NCBI GenBank assembly: GCA_937898415.1
Contig: CALDLA010000080.1
Location: 1 to 36,240 of the forward strand
Source of the DNA: an uncultured Prevotellaceae bacterium
GTDB taxonomy: Bacteria; Bacteroidota; Bacteroidia; Bacteroidales; Bacteroidaceae
Direction of reading: 5' to 3'
DNA length: 36,240 nt
Shown: piece after piece, positions 22,536 through 30,161 of the stretch
How positions within the stretch are numbered: position 1 is the first letter of the stretch
Layout: every line of letters begins with the position of its first letter
The notes under the pieces: model-generated
What the model was told of the DNA's origin: nothing
What the model saw: the letters and a program-made list of their open reading frames with translations, nothing else
Database searches by the model: none
Made by a program: the position numbers and the translations under genes

Positions 22536-24620
22536 CTATAGCGTGACGCTGATACCGCCGATGAGCCATCGTCCCGGCTGTGGTACCAGTCCGTAGTCAC
22601 GATAGCGGGTGTTGAGCAGGTTGTTGGCTTTCAGATACAGTTCGTAGGTCGTCTTCTGCAAGGACAGGCGGGCATCGACCAGCCAGAACGGCTTATAGTT
22701 GAAGATGCTGCCATCGAAGTCGGTGTACTGTCCGACGCGATCCTGCCAGCGCAGGTTCATGTCAAGCGTGAGGTGGCCGACGATAGGCACCCTTGCTGTT
22801 GCCACCAACTTATGTCGCAGGTATTCCAGGGTGTATTGCGACACCAGTCCCAGCTCCAAGTCCTTCTTCTGATGAATATAGCTGTAACTGATGCTTAGCG
22901 TTGAGTTTTTAGTGTTGAGTGTGGCTTTCGTTTCCAGTCCGATGCTATTCAGTTGGGTATGGTTGACGCTCTGCCATACGGCATTGTCGCCCTGTCGGGT
23001 GTCCATGACCCAATCTATCATGTTATGACCGTGGTGGTGCCAGAAAGTAGATTGAAGAGTGAAGAATGAAGAGTGGAAAGTAGCCCCGATTTCGACGGCG
23101 CGCATCTCTTCGGGCTTCAGGTGAGGGTCGGCGCTGTAGCCTTGTACCTTGTAATACATCTCGGTAAACGAAGGCATGCGTAGCGATGTGTTGTAGGAGG
23201 CGTGGAGCTTCCATTGCCGGTTGAGGCGCAGGCTGGCATCGATGCCTGGATAGACGGTAGGATTCATGTCGGCCCATGTGTTCTTCACCACGACGAAGCC
23301 TGCTGAGACAGTCAGGTGGCTCAGCAGCAGGTTGTGCTCGGCGTAGGCGCTGAGGCTGGTGCGGTTCAGACCAAGGGTGTAGTCGCGGTCGGTGCCGTGG
23401 ATAGCGTGGGGGCGTGTGAGCGGTTCACCGAGGTTGGTGCTGACGAGGTTCTCGTTACGCATCTCGGCGCCGAAGGCCGTGCGGCCTAATGACCAGTCGA
23501 AGTAGCTGTTCAGTTGCAGGCCGCAGACGTCGGTACGGTTATAGTTGTAGGGCATGAGGTCGGGGCGGCAGCGGTAGCCCTCGTAGCGGTCCTGATGTTG
23601 GTTCCAGTAGAGGGAGGGATGCAGGGAAACTGTGCCACACGCTATAGTGGACTGGAGGGCGGCGGTAAGTTTGGTGGTGTGCTCGTACTGGTCGTCGGCC
23701 TGCCAGTTGGGCGAGGCGTAGGACGTGCTGGAGCCCCAACCCTTGTCGGCGAGACCGACGTGCCAACTCAGGTGTAGTGCGTCACCTTTCTGGTATCGCC
23801 CTTGGTAGAAGGCTTTCGCGCCGTTGTAGTCCGAGTTCAGCGTCCCGCTGCTTGCGCGACTGTAGCCGTCGGAACGGGTGTAGGAGGCGGAGAGGGCGTT
23901 GGTGAAGGGTGAAGGGTGAGGGGTAAAGAGCGTGTATTTGAAGGCAATATTGGAGTAGCCGTAGGAACCACCTTCTGTCCAGACTGAAACATTCCTCCCC
24001 TCACCCTTCACCAAACACCCTTCACCAGATGAAGTCACAATATTCACCGCCCCCACCAACGACGACGTGCCGTAGATGCGGGCAGCAGGTCCTTCGAGTA
24101 CTTCTATACGTTGGATGTCGGCGAGGTTGCAGGGCAGGTCGAGGGTGTTGTGGGCGGTCTGCGGGTCGCAGATGTTGATGCCGTTGAGCAGGATGATGAT
24201 TTGCTCCTGGGTGCCGCCCCGGATGCTGATGTCAGTCTGCGCGCCAATGGGACTGCGCTGGCGGACATCGACGCCAACAGCTAACTTCAGTAAATCGTTG
24301 ATACTTTGTACCGGAGCCTGCTGAATGTCGGCACGTTCCAGTACAGTGACCATTCTCGCAGCCTGACTCCTTGTCAGGGGCACTCGGCTGCCGGTGACGC
24401 TCACCTCGTCGAGTAGTAATTCGCGTGCAGTGCTGACGGCTGTCGAGTCGGTCACGACGGGCTGTGTGCTGATGGTGCCCGCCGACGCATAGGTAAGCGT
24501 TGAGACACTGAGCACGGAACAGACCACTTCGCGGCCCAGACAGCTGAAGAGCGACCACCCCTTGTTCCCAAACTGGTGAAACACGAGTACGCGATGCTTG
24601 TTGAATTGTGGTTTGTACAT
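22536..24620 (-). CDS. TonB-dependent outer-membrane receptor (BtuB-like)
   Basis: 694 aa from ATG 24620 (a TTG at 24632 lies inside the promoter box and is not used). The N-terminus has the extended signal region seen in Bacteroidota receptors (FGNKGWSLFSCLGREV, then SVLSVSTLTYASA). A TonB box/plug domain follows at about residues 70-180, with ELLLDEVSVTGSRVP, DISIRGGTQEQ and RIEVLEGPAARIYG, then the 22-strand barrel ending in an aromatic residue pair near GGISVTL. The plug resembles vitamin B12 or siderophore receptors; the substrate is uncertain. The barrel contains short 7-nt tandem arrays (see repeats) inside predicted loops. No SusD partner is present. Confidence 0.88.
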   Translation of the reverse strand: MYKPQFNKHRVLVFHQFGNKGWSLFSCLGREVVCSVLSVSTLTYASAGTISTQPVVTDSTAVSTARELLLDEVSVTGSRVPLTRSQAARMVTVLERADIQQAPVQSINDLLKLAVGVDVRQRSPIGAQTDISIRGGTQEQIIILLNGINICDPQTAHNTLDLPCNLADIQRIEVLEGPAARIYGTSSLVGAVNIVTSSGEGCLVKGEGRNVSVWTEGGSYGYSNIAFKYTLFTPHPSPFTNALSASYTRSDGYSRASSGTLNSDYNGAKAFYQGRYQKGDALHLSWHVGLADKGWGSSTSYASPNWQADDQYEHTTKLTAALQSTIACGTVSLHPSLYWNQHQDRYEGYRCRPDLMPYNYNRTDVCGLQLNSYFDWSLGRTAFGAEMRNENLVSTNLGEPLTRPHAIHGTDRDYTLGLNRTSLSAYAEHNLLLSHLTVSAGFVVVKNTWADMNPTVYPGIDASLRLNRQWKLHASYNTSLRMPSFTEMYYKVQGYSADPHLKPEEMRAVEIGATFHSSFFTLQSTFWHHHGHNMIDWVMDTRQGDNAVWQSVNHTQLNSIGLETKATLNTKNSTLSISYSYIHQKKDLELGLVSQYTLEYLRHKLVATARVPIVGHLTLDMNLRWQDRVGQYTDFDGSIFNYKPFWLVDARLSLQKTTYELYLKANNLLNTRYRDYGLVPQPGRWLIGGISVTL
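23054..23081. repeat. 7-nt tandem array inside the TonB receptor gene
   Basis: Four consecutive 7-nt units of the GAAGAGT type (plus strand), all in frame with the receptor gene and translated on the minus strand as a Ser/Phe/Thr-rich stretch. Confidence 0.65.
23901..24026. repeat. Two inverted 7-nt arrays inside the TonB receptor gene
   Basis: Four GGTGAAG-type units at 23901-23928 (plus) face a similar array at 23997-24026 (minus). They share a perfect 16-bp inverted repeat, 23908-23923 with 23997-24012. Both are translated as part of the barrel. Confidence 0.65.
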
Positions 24621-24629
24621 AAACGGCTG

Positions 24630-24637
24630 CAAAGTTA
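24630..24637 (-). promoter_or_regulatory. -7 box (TAACTTTG) for the TonB receptor
   Basis: An exact box ending 9 nt before the ATG at 24620, leaving a leader of only a few nucleotides. Confidence 0.5.
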
Positions 24638-24696
24638 CGAATAAAAATTAAACTTTCAGACTATTCCTGCGTCAAAAAGAAAAACTTTTGCAAAAG

Positions 24697-27525
24697 ATGA
24701 AGAATATTTTCTGTTTGATGTATTTCCTGCTGCTGGTTTCGGGCGGTGCCCGAGCCGGTTCGCTCGACGATATCCGTGAGGCCCTGGAACAGTCGTCTGT
24801 GTCACAAGTGCAGGAAAAAGTGTATATCCATACTGATAATACCTGCTATTTCGTAGGCGACACCCTGTGGTACAAGGCATACGTCGTGCGGGCCGACAAC
24901 CTGCATCCTACAGACATGAGCCACATCCTCTACGTCGAACTGCTGTCACCCGACGGTGTGCTCGTAGAGCGTCAGCAGATTGTCGTATCAGCCGACAACT
25001 ACACCTGCGGCCAGTTTGCCCTAAAGGACTCCCTCTACTCCGGCTATTATGAACTACGGGCCTACACCCGCTGGATGCTGAACTTCGGCGTTAGTGAGCA
25101 CATGTACACCGTTCAGGAGACGTGGAAGTTCATGAACCGTCAGATGTGCGCCGACTACTACCGCGTTTGGGACGGCCTGTATTCGCGCGTGTTACCTATC
25201 TATAGTAAGCCCGAGGAACCCGGCGACTATGATGCCCGCCGCATGTACCAGCGTCCGAAGACCCGTCTGCAAAAGCCTAAGAAGGACGACTTGGAGGTGA
25301 CGTTCTATCCCGAGGGTGGTCATCTGGTGGAGGGCGTGGAGACCCGTGTAGCTTTCGACGTCATCGATCAGAACCTGGAGGCCGTCGATGTCAAGGGAAC
25401 GTTGACCGACGGCGACCAGACGGTGTTCGACATTGCCACTACCCACATGGGGCGCGGCGTGTTCACCGTGACGCCGAGTGCCAAGCGTCTGAAGGCCACC
25501 TTTATGTGGCGCGGGAAGAAGTATTCGTTCAACCTGCCCAAGGCCGAAGAAAGAGGGGTGGTGATGACGCTTGACGGCGATCGCGTCGTCATTCAGGGCA
25601 GGGGACTGTCGTCAGACCTCCAGTACGGGCTGTCCATCCTCTGTCGAGGCTCGCTCCAGCATTTCGAGGAACTGGAACAGCTGGCCAACGGTAGTGTCAG
25701 CGTACAGCTGCCGTTGTCAGAGCTGCCCGCTGGCGTGAACGACCTGACGGTTTTCGACAGCGAGGGTCGCATCCTAGCCGACCGGCTGTTCTTTGTGCCT
25801 GTGGGAGATAAGAGCCCCGTAGGTCTCATCACTCCCATTACTCCCCTCAAACCCACAAAAACCTACGAGCCTTACGAGCAAATCAGCGTCGGCGTGCAGT
25901 TGTCGCCGGAGACCACCTTTTCATTGGCCATCCGTGACACAGGAACCGACGAGCCAACCTACAACAACGGCAACCTGATGACCGACTTGCTGCTGTCGTC
26001 AGAGTTGCGCGGATTCATTGCCTATCCCGCCTACTACTTCGAGAAAAACGACGCGGAACACCGCGACCGTCTGGACCTGCTGATGATGGTGCAAGGATGG
26101 CGCAAGTACCAATGGAAGGAACTGGCCGACACAGCCCGCCACATGCGCTACGAGCCAGAGAAGACAATGACCGTCAGCGGCGACGTCTATAAAATGCTGA
26201 GCATACAGGAGGTGTTACAGGAAGAGGTGACGAACTGGCAGAAGGGTGTTGGCATGGTGGGCGTCAAGAAACCTAATCCCGAAGACGACGCTGAAAATCC
26301 CTGGGCAGAAGAGGAGGAAGGTGACGGTCTGGTGATGGTGTCCAACACCGTGAACGACGTGCAGTCCTCAGTTGATGCGTCAACGATAGAATATGGCGGT
26401 ATAGAAAATGCCAACGACGAGGTAGGCATCAATCACTCCACCATCAAGCACGAAGTACTGGTAGAGGCCGAGATTTACCTTGGCGATGAAATCGTGGGGG
26501 GCGTTCAAAAAACCCAGAACGGGCACTTCGTATTCGAGATTCCTCCCTACTACGGAGCCACTTATCTGAATATCAAGGCCTATAAGGAAAAAGACTCGCT
26601 GAAGAAGGCCATGACCTCGCGCAAGGATGCCACCGTGTATCGTGAGGACGCCTATCCTGACTACTTCGTAAAGCGCGACATGCCCTACCCGGTGTTTACC
26701 CATAAGTACAACTACTACGAGAACCATGCTCCGGAGTGGGAAATCTCCATCATTGAGGACTCGCTGTCGGAACTGTCGATGGAGAACGACGTCTATCAGT
26801 TGGCCAACGTCAATGTCAGGGGCCATCGCCGCGGCCGCCGTTCCATCGATTGGAAGAAGCCAGCCATCGTGCGCGATGCCTACGACATTTATAACGACCT
26901 GACGGACTACGGTCTGTCGTTCGGCAAGTTCGACATGCGTCAGTTCCCGCTTCAGGTGGCCAAGTTCCTGTATGGCAACATGGGACTCCCCGTCCATTTC
27001 AACGTGGACGGACGCCTGAACGACCGTATTTACTGGCGTAACTACGATTCCACAGGGAATATGAGTTCAGACATAGCGGAGATAGTCCGGGAGAACGAAC
27101 AGACACGCTCTGCCGCCGCTATCTATAATAACCTGAAGCTGTCTCGTCTGCAGGACATCCGCGTCTTCAGCGACTATGAGCCGCGTAACGAGGACTCGAC
27201 GATGGTGCGTAGTGAATATCTAGCCGATGTAACAGTGGAGATGGTGCCCATCGACGCCGATGGGCGGCAGGTGGTCTTCCGCGACCGTCACATCTACCTG
27301 CACGGCATGAACGAGGCTGTGGGGTTCTACCAGCCTGACTACAGACGCCTCGCCGTGGGCGACCGACCGAAAGACTACCGCCGTACCCTCTACTGGAACC
27401 CCAACGCCCGCAGCGATGCCAAAGGCCGCTTCACCGCCACCTTCTATAACAACGGCAAGGAGACGCGCATCAAGATGAGTGCCGCTGGAGTCACCCCCGA
27501 CGGTTGCCTGTTATATTCGGAGTAA
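24697..27525 (+). CDS. Large exported MG2/TonB-plug-like protein
   Basis: 942 aa from ATG 24697 (the frame also opens at a TTG at 24688). A signal peptide covers residues 1-20. The N-terminal part (KVYIHTDNTCYFVGDTLWYKAYV, then GYYELRAYTRWML) looks like the macroglobulin (MG2) beta-sandwich of Bacteroidota surface proteins. A middle part has repeated beta-domains (VTFYPEGGHLVEG). The last third contains DVYQLANVNVRGHRR and HFNVDGRLNDRIYW, resembling a TonB-receptor plug, but no barrel follows. Such proteins are usually found with outer-membrane systems; the function is unknown. It ends 78 bp before the NHLM exporter genes and may share their regulation. Confidence 0.7.
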   Translation: MKNIFCLMYFLLLVSGGARAGSLDDIREALEQSSVSQVQEKVYIHTDNTCYFVGDTLWYKAYVVRADNLHPTDMSHILYVELLSPDGVLVERQQIVVSADNYTCGQFALKDSLYSGYYELRAYTRWMLNFGVSEHMYTVQETWKFMNRQMCADYYRVWDGLYSRVLPIYSKPEEPGDYDARRMYQRPKTRLQKPKKDDLEVTFYPEGGHLVEGVETRVAFDVIDQNLEAVDVKGTLTDGDQTVFDIATTHMGRGVFTVTPSAKRLKATFMWRGKKYSFNLPKAEERGVVMTLDGDRVVIQGRGLSSDLQYGLSILCRGSLQHFEELEQLANGSVSVQLPLSELPAGVNDLTVFDSEGRILADRLFFVPVGDKSPVGLITPITPLKPTKTYEPYEQISVGVQLSPETTFSLAIRDTGTDEPTYNNGNLMTDLLLSSELRGFIAYPAYYFEKNDAEHRDRLDLLMMVQGWRKYQWKELADTARHMRYEPEKTMTVSGDVYKMLSIQEVLQEEVTNWQKGVGMVGVKKPNPEDDAENPWAEEEEGDGLVMVSNTVNDVQSSVDASTIEYGGIENANDEVGINHSTIKHEVLVEAEIYLGDEIVGGVQKTQNGHFVFEIPPYYGATYLNIKAYKEKDSLKKAMTSRKDATVYREDAYPDYFVKRDMPYPVFTHKYNYYENHAPEWEISIIEDSLSELSMENDVYQLANVNVRGHRRGRRSIDWKKPAIVRDAYDIYNDLTDYGLSFGKFDMRQFPLQVAKFLYGNMGLPVHFNVDGRLNDRIYWRNYDSTGNMSSDIAEIVRENEQTRSAAAIYNNLKLSRLQDIRVFSDYEPRNEDSTMVRSEYLADVTVEMVPIDADGRQVVFRDRHIYLHGMNEAVGFYQPDYRRLAVGDRPKDYRRTLYWNPNARSDAKGRFTATFYNNGKETRIKMSAAGVTPDGCLLYSE

Positions 27526-27557
27526 TCAGCATTTCTGTCGCAAATTCCGTTAAATCC

Positions 27558-27588
27558 TTGCTCGTTTGCAATATTTGCAGTATCTTTG
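27558..27588 (+). promoter_or_regulatory. Promoter for the NHLM export cassette
   Basis: TTG at 27558-27560, 20 nt, TATCTTTG at 27581-27588, 15 nt before the ATG at 27604. Confidence 0.65.
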
Positions 27589-27603
27589 CAAAAAATTGCG
27601 AAT

Positions 27604-28440
27604 ATGGCGAAAGAAAAGCAAATTAATGATGACATCCATCCCCGCCGGTTGGAGTCGCCTGAACAACTGAACGACTATGTCAGGGTGACATCCGTGTCGC
27701 CCCTGCTCATCGGCTGTACCATCCTGCTGTTGTTGGTGGCCTTTGTCTTCTGGGGCGTGTTTGGCACGGTGACCGACAGGGTGGAGTATAGCGGACTGAT
27801 ATTTCCCCATCATGGTACTGACGACGTGACCATGGAGTCACAAGGGACCATTCTAAAGATGTTCGTGCATACCGGCGACTCCGTTGCCGTCGGTCAGTTG
27901 ATAGCTCGCGTCAAGACGCTGGGCAAGGATAGTCTGGTACATAGCCGTCAGAGTGGTACGGTGCTCTTCACCAAGCAGGAGCGAGAGGGCTTCGAACCAC
28001 TGGAGCCACTGATCAGTATGGTCTGCGAAGAGAAAGTTGACCACACAGTTTACACGATGCTGGTGGCCTATGTCGATATGGAGACGCAGCATAGCCTGCG
28101 TGAAGGGATGGAAGCCCAAGTGTGGCCTAAAGGTGAGAAACGCGACGAGATAGGCTACGTCAGAGGTGTCATCACGAGCATTGACCGTTATCCCACCCCT
28201 CGTGAGGAAATCCTTAACCAGCTGAAGAGTACGGCGATGGCCGAGGCGCTGTTCAGTATGGAGGAGTCAGCCTGGCAGGTAATCGTTGAACTGACCCCCG
28301 CTCCCCAAGACTCCACACACTACGACTGGTCGTTTGGCCAGCCACACAATGTGGATATGGGTGTGGGTACCTATTGTCATGTGCTGACAGAGACAAAACG
28401 CCGAGCAATGTATCAGTATCTTTTTGGAAGTGAAAAGTGA
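27604..28440 (+). CDS. NHLM-type secretion protein (HlyD-like), hairpin-less
   Basis: 278 aa from ATG 27604. The opening PRRLESPEQLNDYVRVTS, followed by a transmembrane helix at about 32-54, is characteristic of the NHLM (nitrile-hydratase-leader microcin) bacteriocin secretion protein family. A lipoyl/barrel-sandwich half follows (TMESQGTILKMFVHTGDS and SRQSGTVLFTKQ) and then a beta-barrel region. The two lipoyl halves are nearly continuous: the long coiled-coil hairpin of most HlyD adaptors is absent, and the protein is well below the usual ~400 aa. It may link the ABC exporter to the envelope without a TolC-like partner. GTGA overlaps the next gene. Confidence 0.82.
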   Translation: MAKEKQINDDIHPRRLESPEQLNDYVRVTSVSPLLIGCTILLLLVAFVFWGVFGTVTDRVEYSGLIFPHHGTDDVTMESQGTILKMFVHTGDSVAVGQLIARVKTLGKDSLVHSRQSGTVLFTKQEREGFEPLEPLISMVCEEKVDHTVYTMLVAYVDMETQHSLREGMEAQVWPKGEKRDEIGYVRGVITSIDRYPTPREEILNQLKSTAMAEALFSMEESAWQVIVELTPAPQDSTHYDWSFGQPHNVDMGVGTYCHVLTETKRRAMYQYLFGSEK

Positions 28441-30161
28441 GTAGCGGGAAGACGACTTGGGGACTGTTGCGCCGGTTTATGACGGGCGGTGGCATGCTGA
28501 TAGTGATCAGTATGCTGCTCTATACCATTACCATAGGTCTGAACCTGTTCCCGCCACTCTTCCAGCAGGTGTTCACCGACCATGTTATCACGGGTAGGAA
28601 CCCTGAGTGGTTCTGGCCGCTGACACTGCTTTATATAGTCCTATTCGTGGTCGAGTTGGTGGCTTGGCTGGTGATGAACGGCCACCGCCGGAAACTCGAG
28701 ATGCGCTTCAGTCTGATGAGTCAGGCACGCTATATCTGGCACGCCCTGCGCCTGCCGATGGAAGCTCATGCCCGTTTCTCGTCAGGCGACCTCATAGCCC
28801 GTTACATGGGTATCGGTACTACAGGCGTCAAGTTGTTCGACATGGCGCCGACGTTGGTGCTGATGCTCAACGTCGTCATCTTCTCTTACCTGCTGTTTGC
28901 CTATCATTGGAAGTTAGGACTGATAGAGATAGCAGCACTATTCACCATCGTACTATCAATCAGGCTGAGCATGGACTACCAGAAGCACAAGGCACACAGC
29001 ATGGAGGCTACGGAGCGTCACTTGCAGAGTGCCACGATGGCCGGCATGCACAGTATAGAGACCATTAAGGCAGCTGGTGCTGAACAACGATTCTACCGTG
29101 GTTGGGAGTCACTCTACACCCAAGCCCTGAATGCCCGTGTGACAGTGACCCGCCAGATGATACTGATGGGAGCCCTTCCCCTGCTTGTGCAGCAGTTGAC
29201 GGGTGCCCTTCTGCTATGTCTTGGTTCATGGTTCATCATGAAGGGCGAGCTGACGCCTGGCATGCTGCTGGCCTCGCAGGGTTTCATGTCGGTGATGCTA
29301 TTTCCCATCACCAAGATAAGCAACATGATGCAGGATGTATTCAAGGCACACTCCATACTGGAACGCCAGGAGGAGGTGCTGGAAGTGGAAGTTGACGAGA
29401 GAGGAGAATGCGGAGAAGGGGAAGAAATATTGAGGGGTGCAATTGAGTTGCGCGATGTGACTTTCGGCTACGACCGTTCGATGCCCCCGTTGATTGAGCA
29501 CCTGTCGCTTTGCATAAGTCCGGGTGAGCAGGTGGCTTTCGTGGGCAAGTCGGGCTGCGGCAAGAGTACGCTGGCCATGCTCGTGGCGGGACTCTATGCA
29601 CCCTGGGAGGGCGAGGTTTTGCTCGACGGTAAGCCCGTGAGCAAGATTCATCGTACAACACTCACCAATAGCGTCGGTGTCGTGGGACAAGACGCAATAC
29701 TCTTTGAAGGCACCATAGCCGACAATATCCGGATGTGGGACGAGAGCATCAGCGACGAGGCCGTGGTGCGTGCCGCCACTTGTGCCCAACTGCACGACGA
29801 GGTGGTGAAGATGTCCAAGGGCTACGACAGCCCTATAGACACTGGCGGACAGAACTTCTCGGCAGGTCAGCGCCAGCGTTTGGAGATTGCCGCCGTACTT
29901 GCTAAGCAACCCTCCGTCCTGCTTATGGACGAAGCCACCGCTACCCTCGACATCCAAACGGAAGCCGCCATCATGAAGTGCATCAGGCAGTTGGGCGTCA
30001 CCCTGCTGATGATAGCCCACCGCTTGGAGACCGTGCGCCAGTGTGGCACCATTTATGTTATCGACAACGGACAGGTGATACAGCAAGGTACGCACGACCA
30101 ACTGATGGCCGACACCCAAGGTTTTTATTTTCAGCTGAACACATCATGGGAACGACGATAG
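28437..30161 (+). CDS. NHLM-type ABC exporter 1 (permease plus ATPase, no C39 domain)
   Basis: 574 aa from GTG 28437, overlapping the preceding stop (GTGA). Six-helix permease, about residues 1-310, then an ATPase with Walker A GKSGCGKST (about 370-378), a degenerate signature FSAGQ instead of LSGGQ, and Walker B VLLMDEATA. Relatives in NHLM clusters usually begin with an N-terminal C39 peptidase that cuts the leader at GG; here the protein starts directly with the membrane domain. Leader removal would then need another protease. It is translationally coupled to both neighbours. Confidence 0.85.
   Translation: MSSGKTTWGLLRRFMTGGGMLIVISMLLYTITIGLNLFPPLFQQVFTDHVITGRNPEWFWPLTLLYIVLFVVELVAWLVMNGHRRKLEMRFSLMSQARYIWHALRLPMEAHARFSSGDLIARYMGIGTTGVKLFDMAPTLVLMLNVVIFSYLLFAYHWKLGLIEIAALFTIVLSIRLSMDYQKHKAHSMEATERHLQSATMAGMHSIETIKAAGAEQRFYRGWESLYTQALNARVTVTRQMILMGALPLLVQQLTGALLLCLGSWFIMKGELTPGMLLASQGFMSVMLFPITKISNMMQDVFKAHSILERQEEVLEVEVDERGECGEGEEILRGAIELRDVTFGYDRSMPPLIEHLSLCISPGEQVAFVGKSGCGKSTLAMLVAGLYAPWEGEVLLDGKPVSKIHRTTLTNSVGVVGQDAILFEGTIADNIRMWDESISDEAVVRAATCAQLHDEVVKMSKGYDSPIDTGGQNFSAGQRQRLEIAAVLAKQPSVLLMDEATATLDIQTEAAIMKCIRQLGVTLLMIAHRLETVRQCGTIYVIDNGQVIQQGTHDQLMADTQGFYFQLNTSWERR

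Noticed and set aside
23901..24026. CRISPR-like repeats
   Set aside because: Units are 7 nt, contiguous, without spacers, and there are no cas genes; they are simple tandem repeats.
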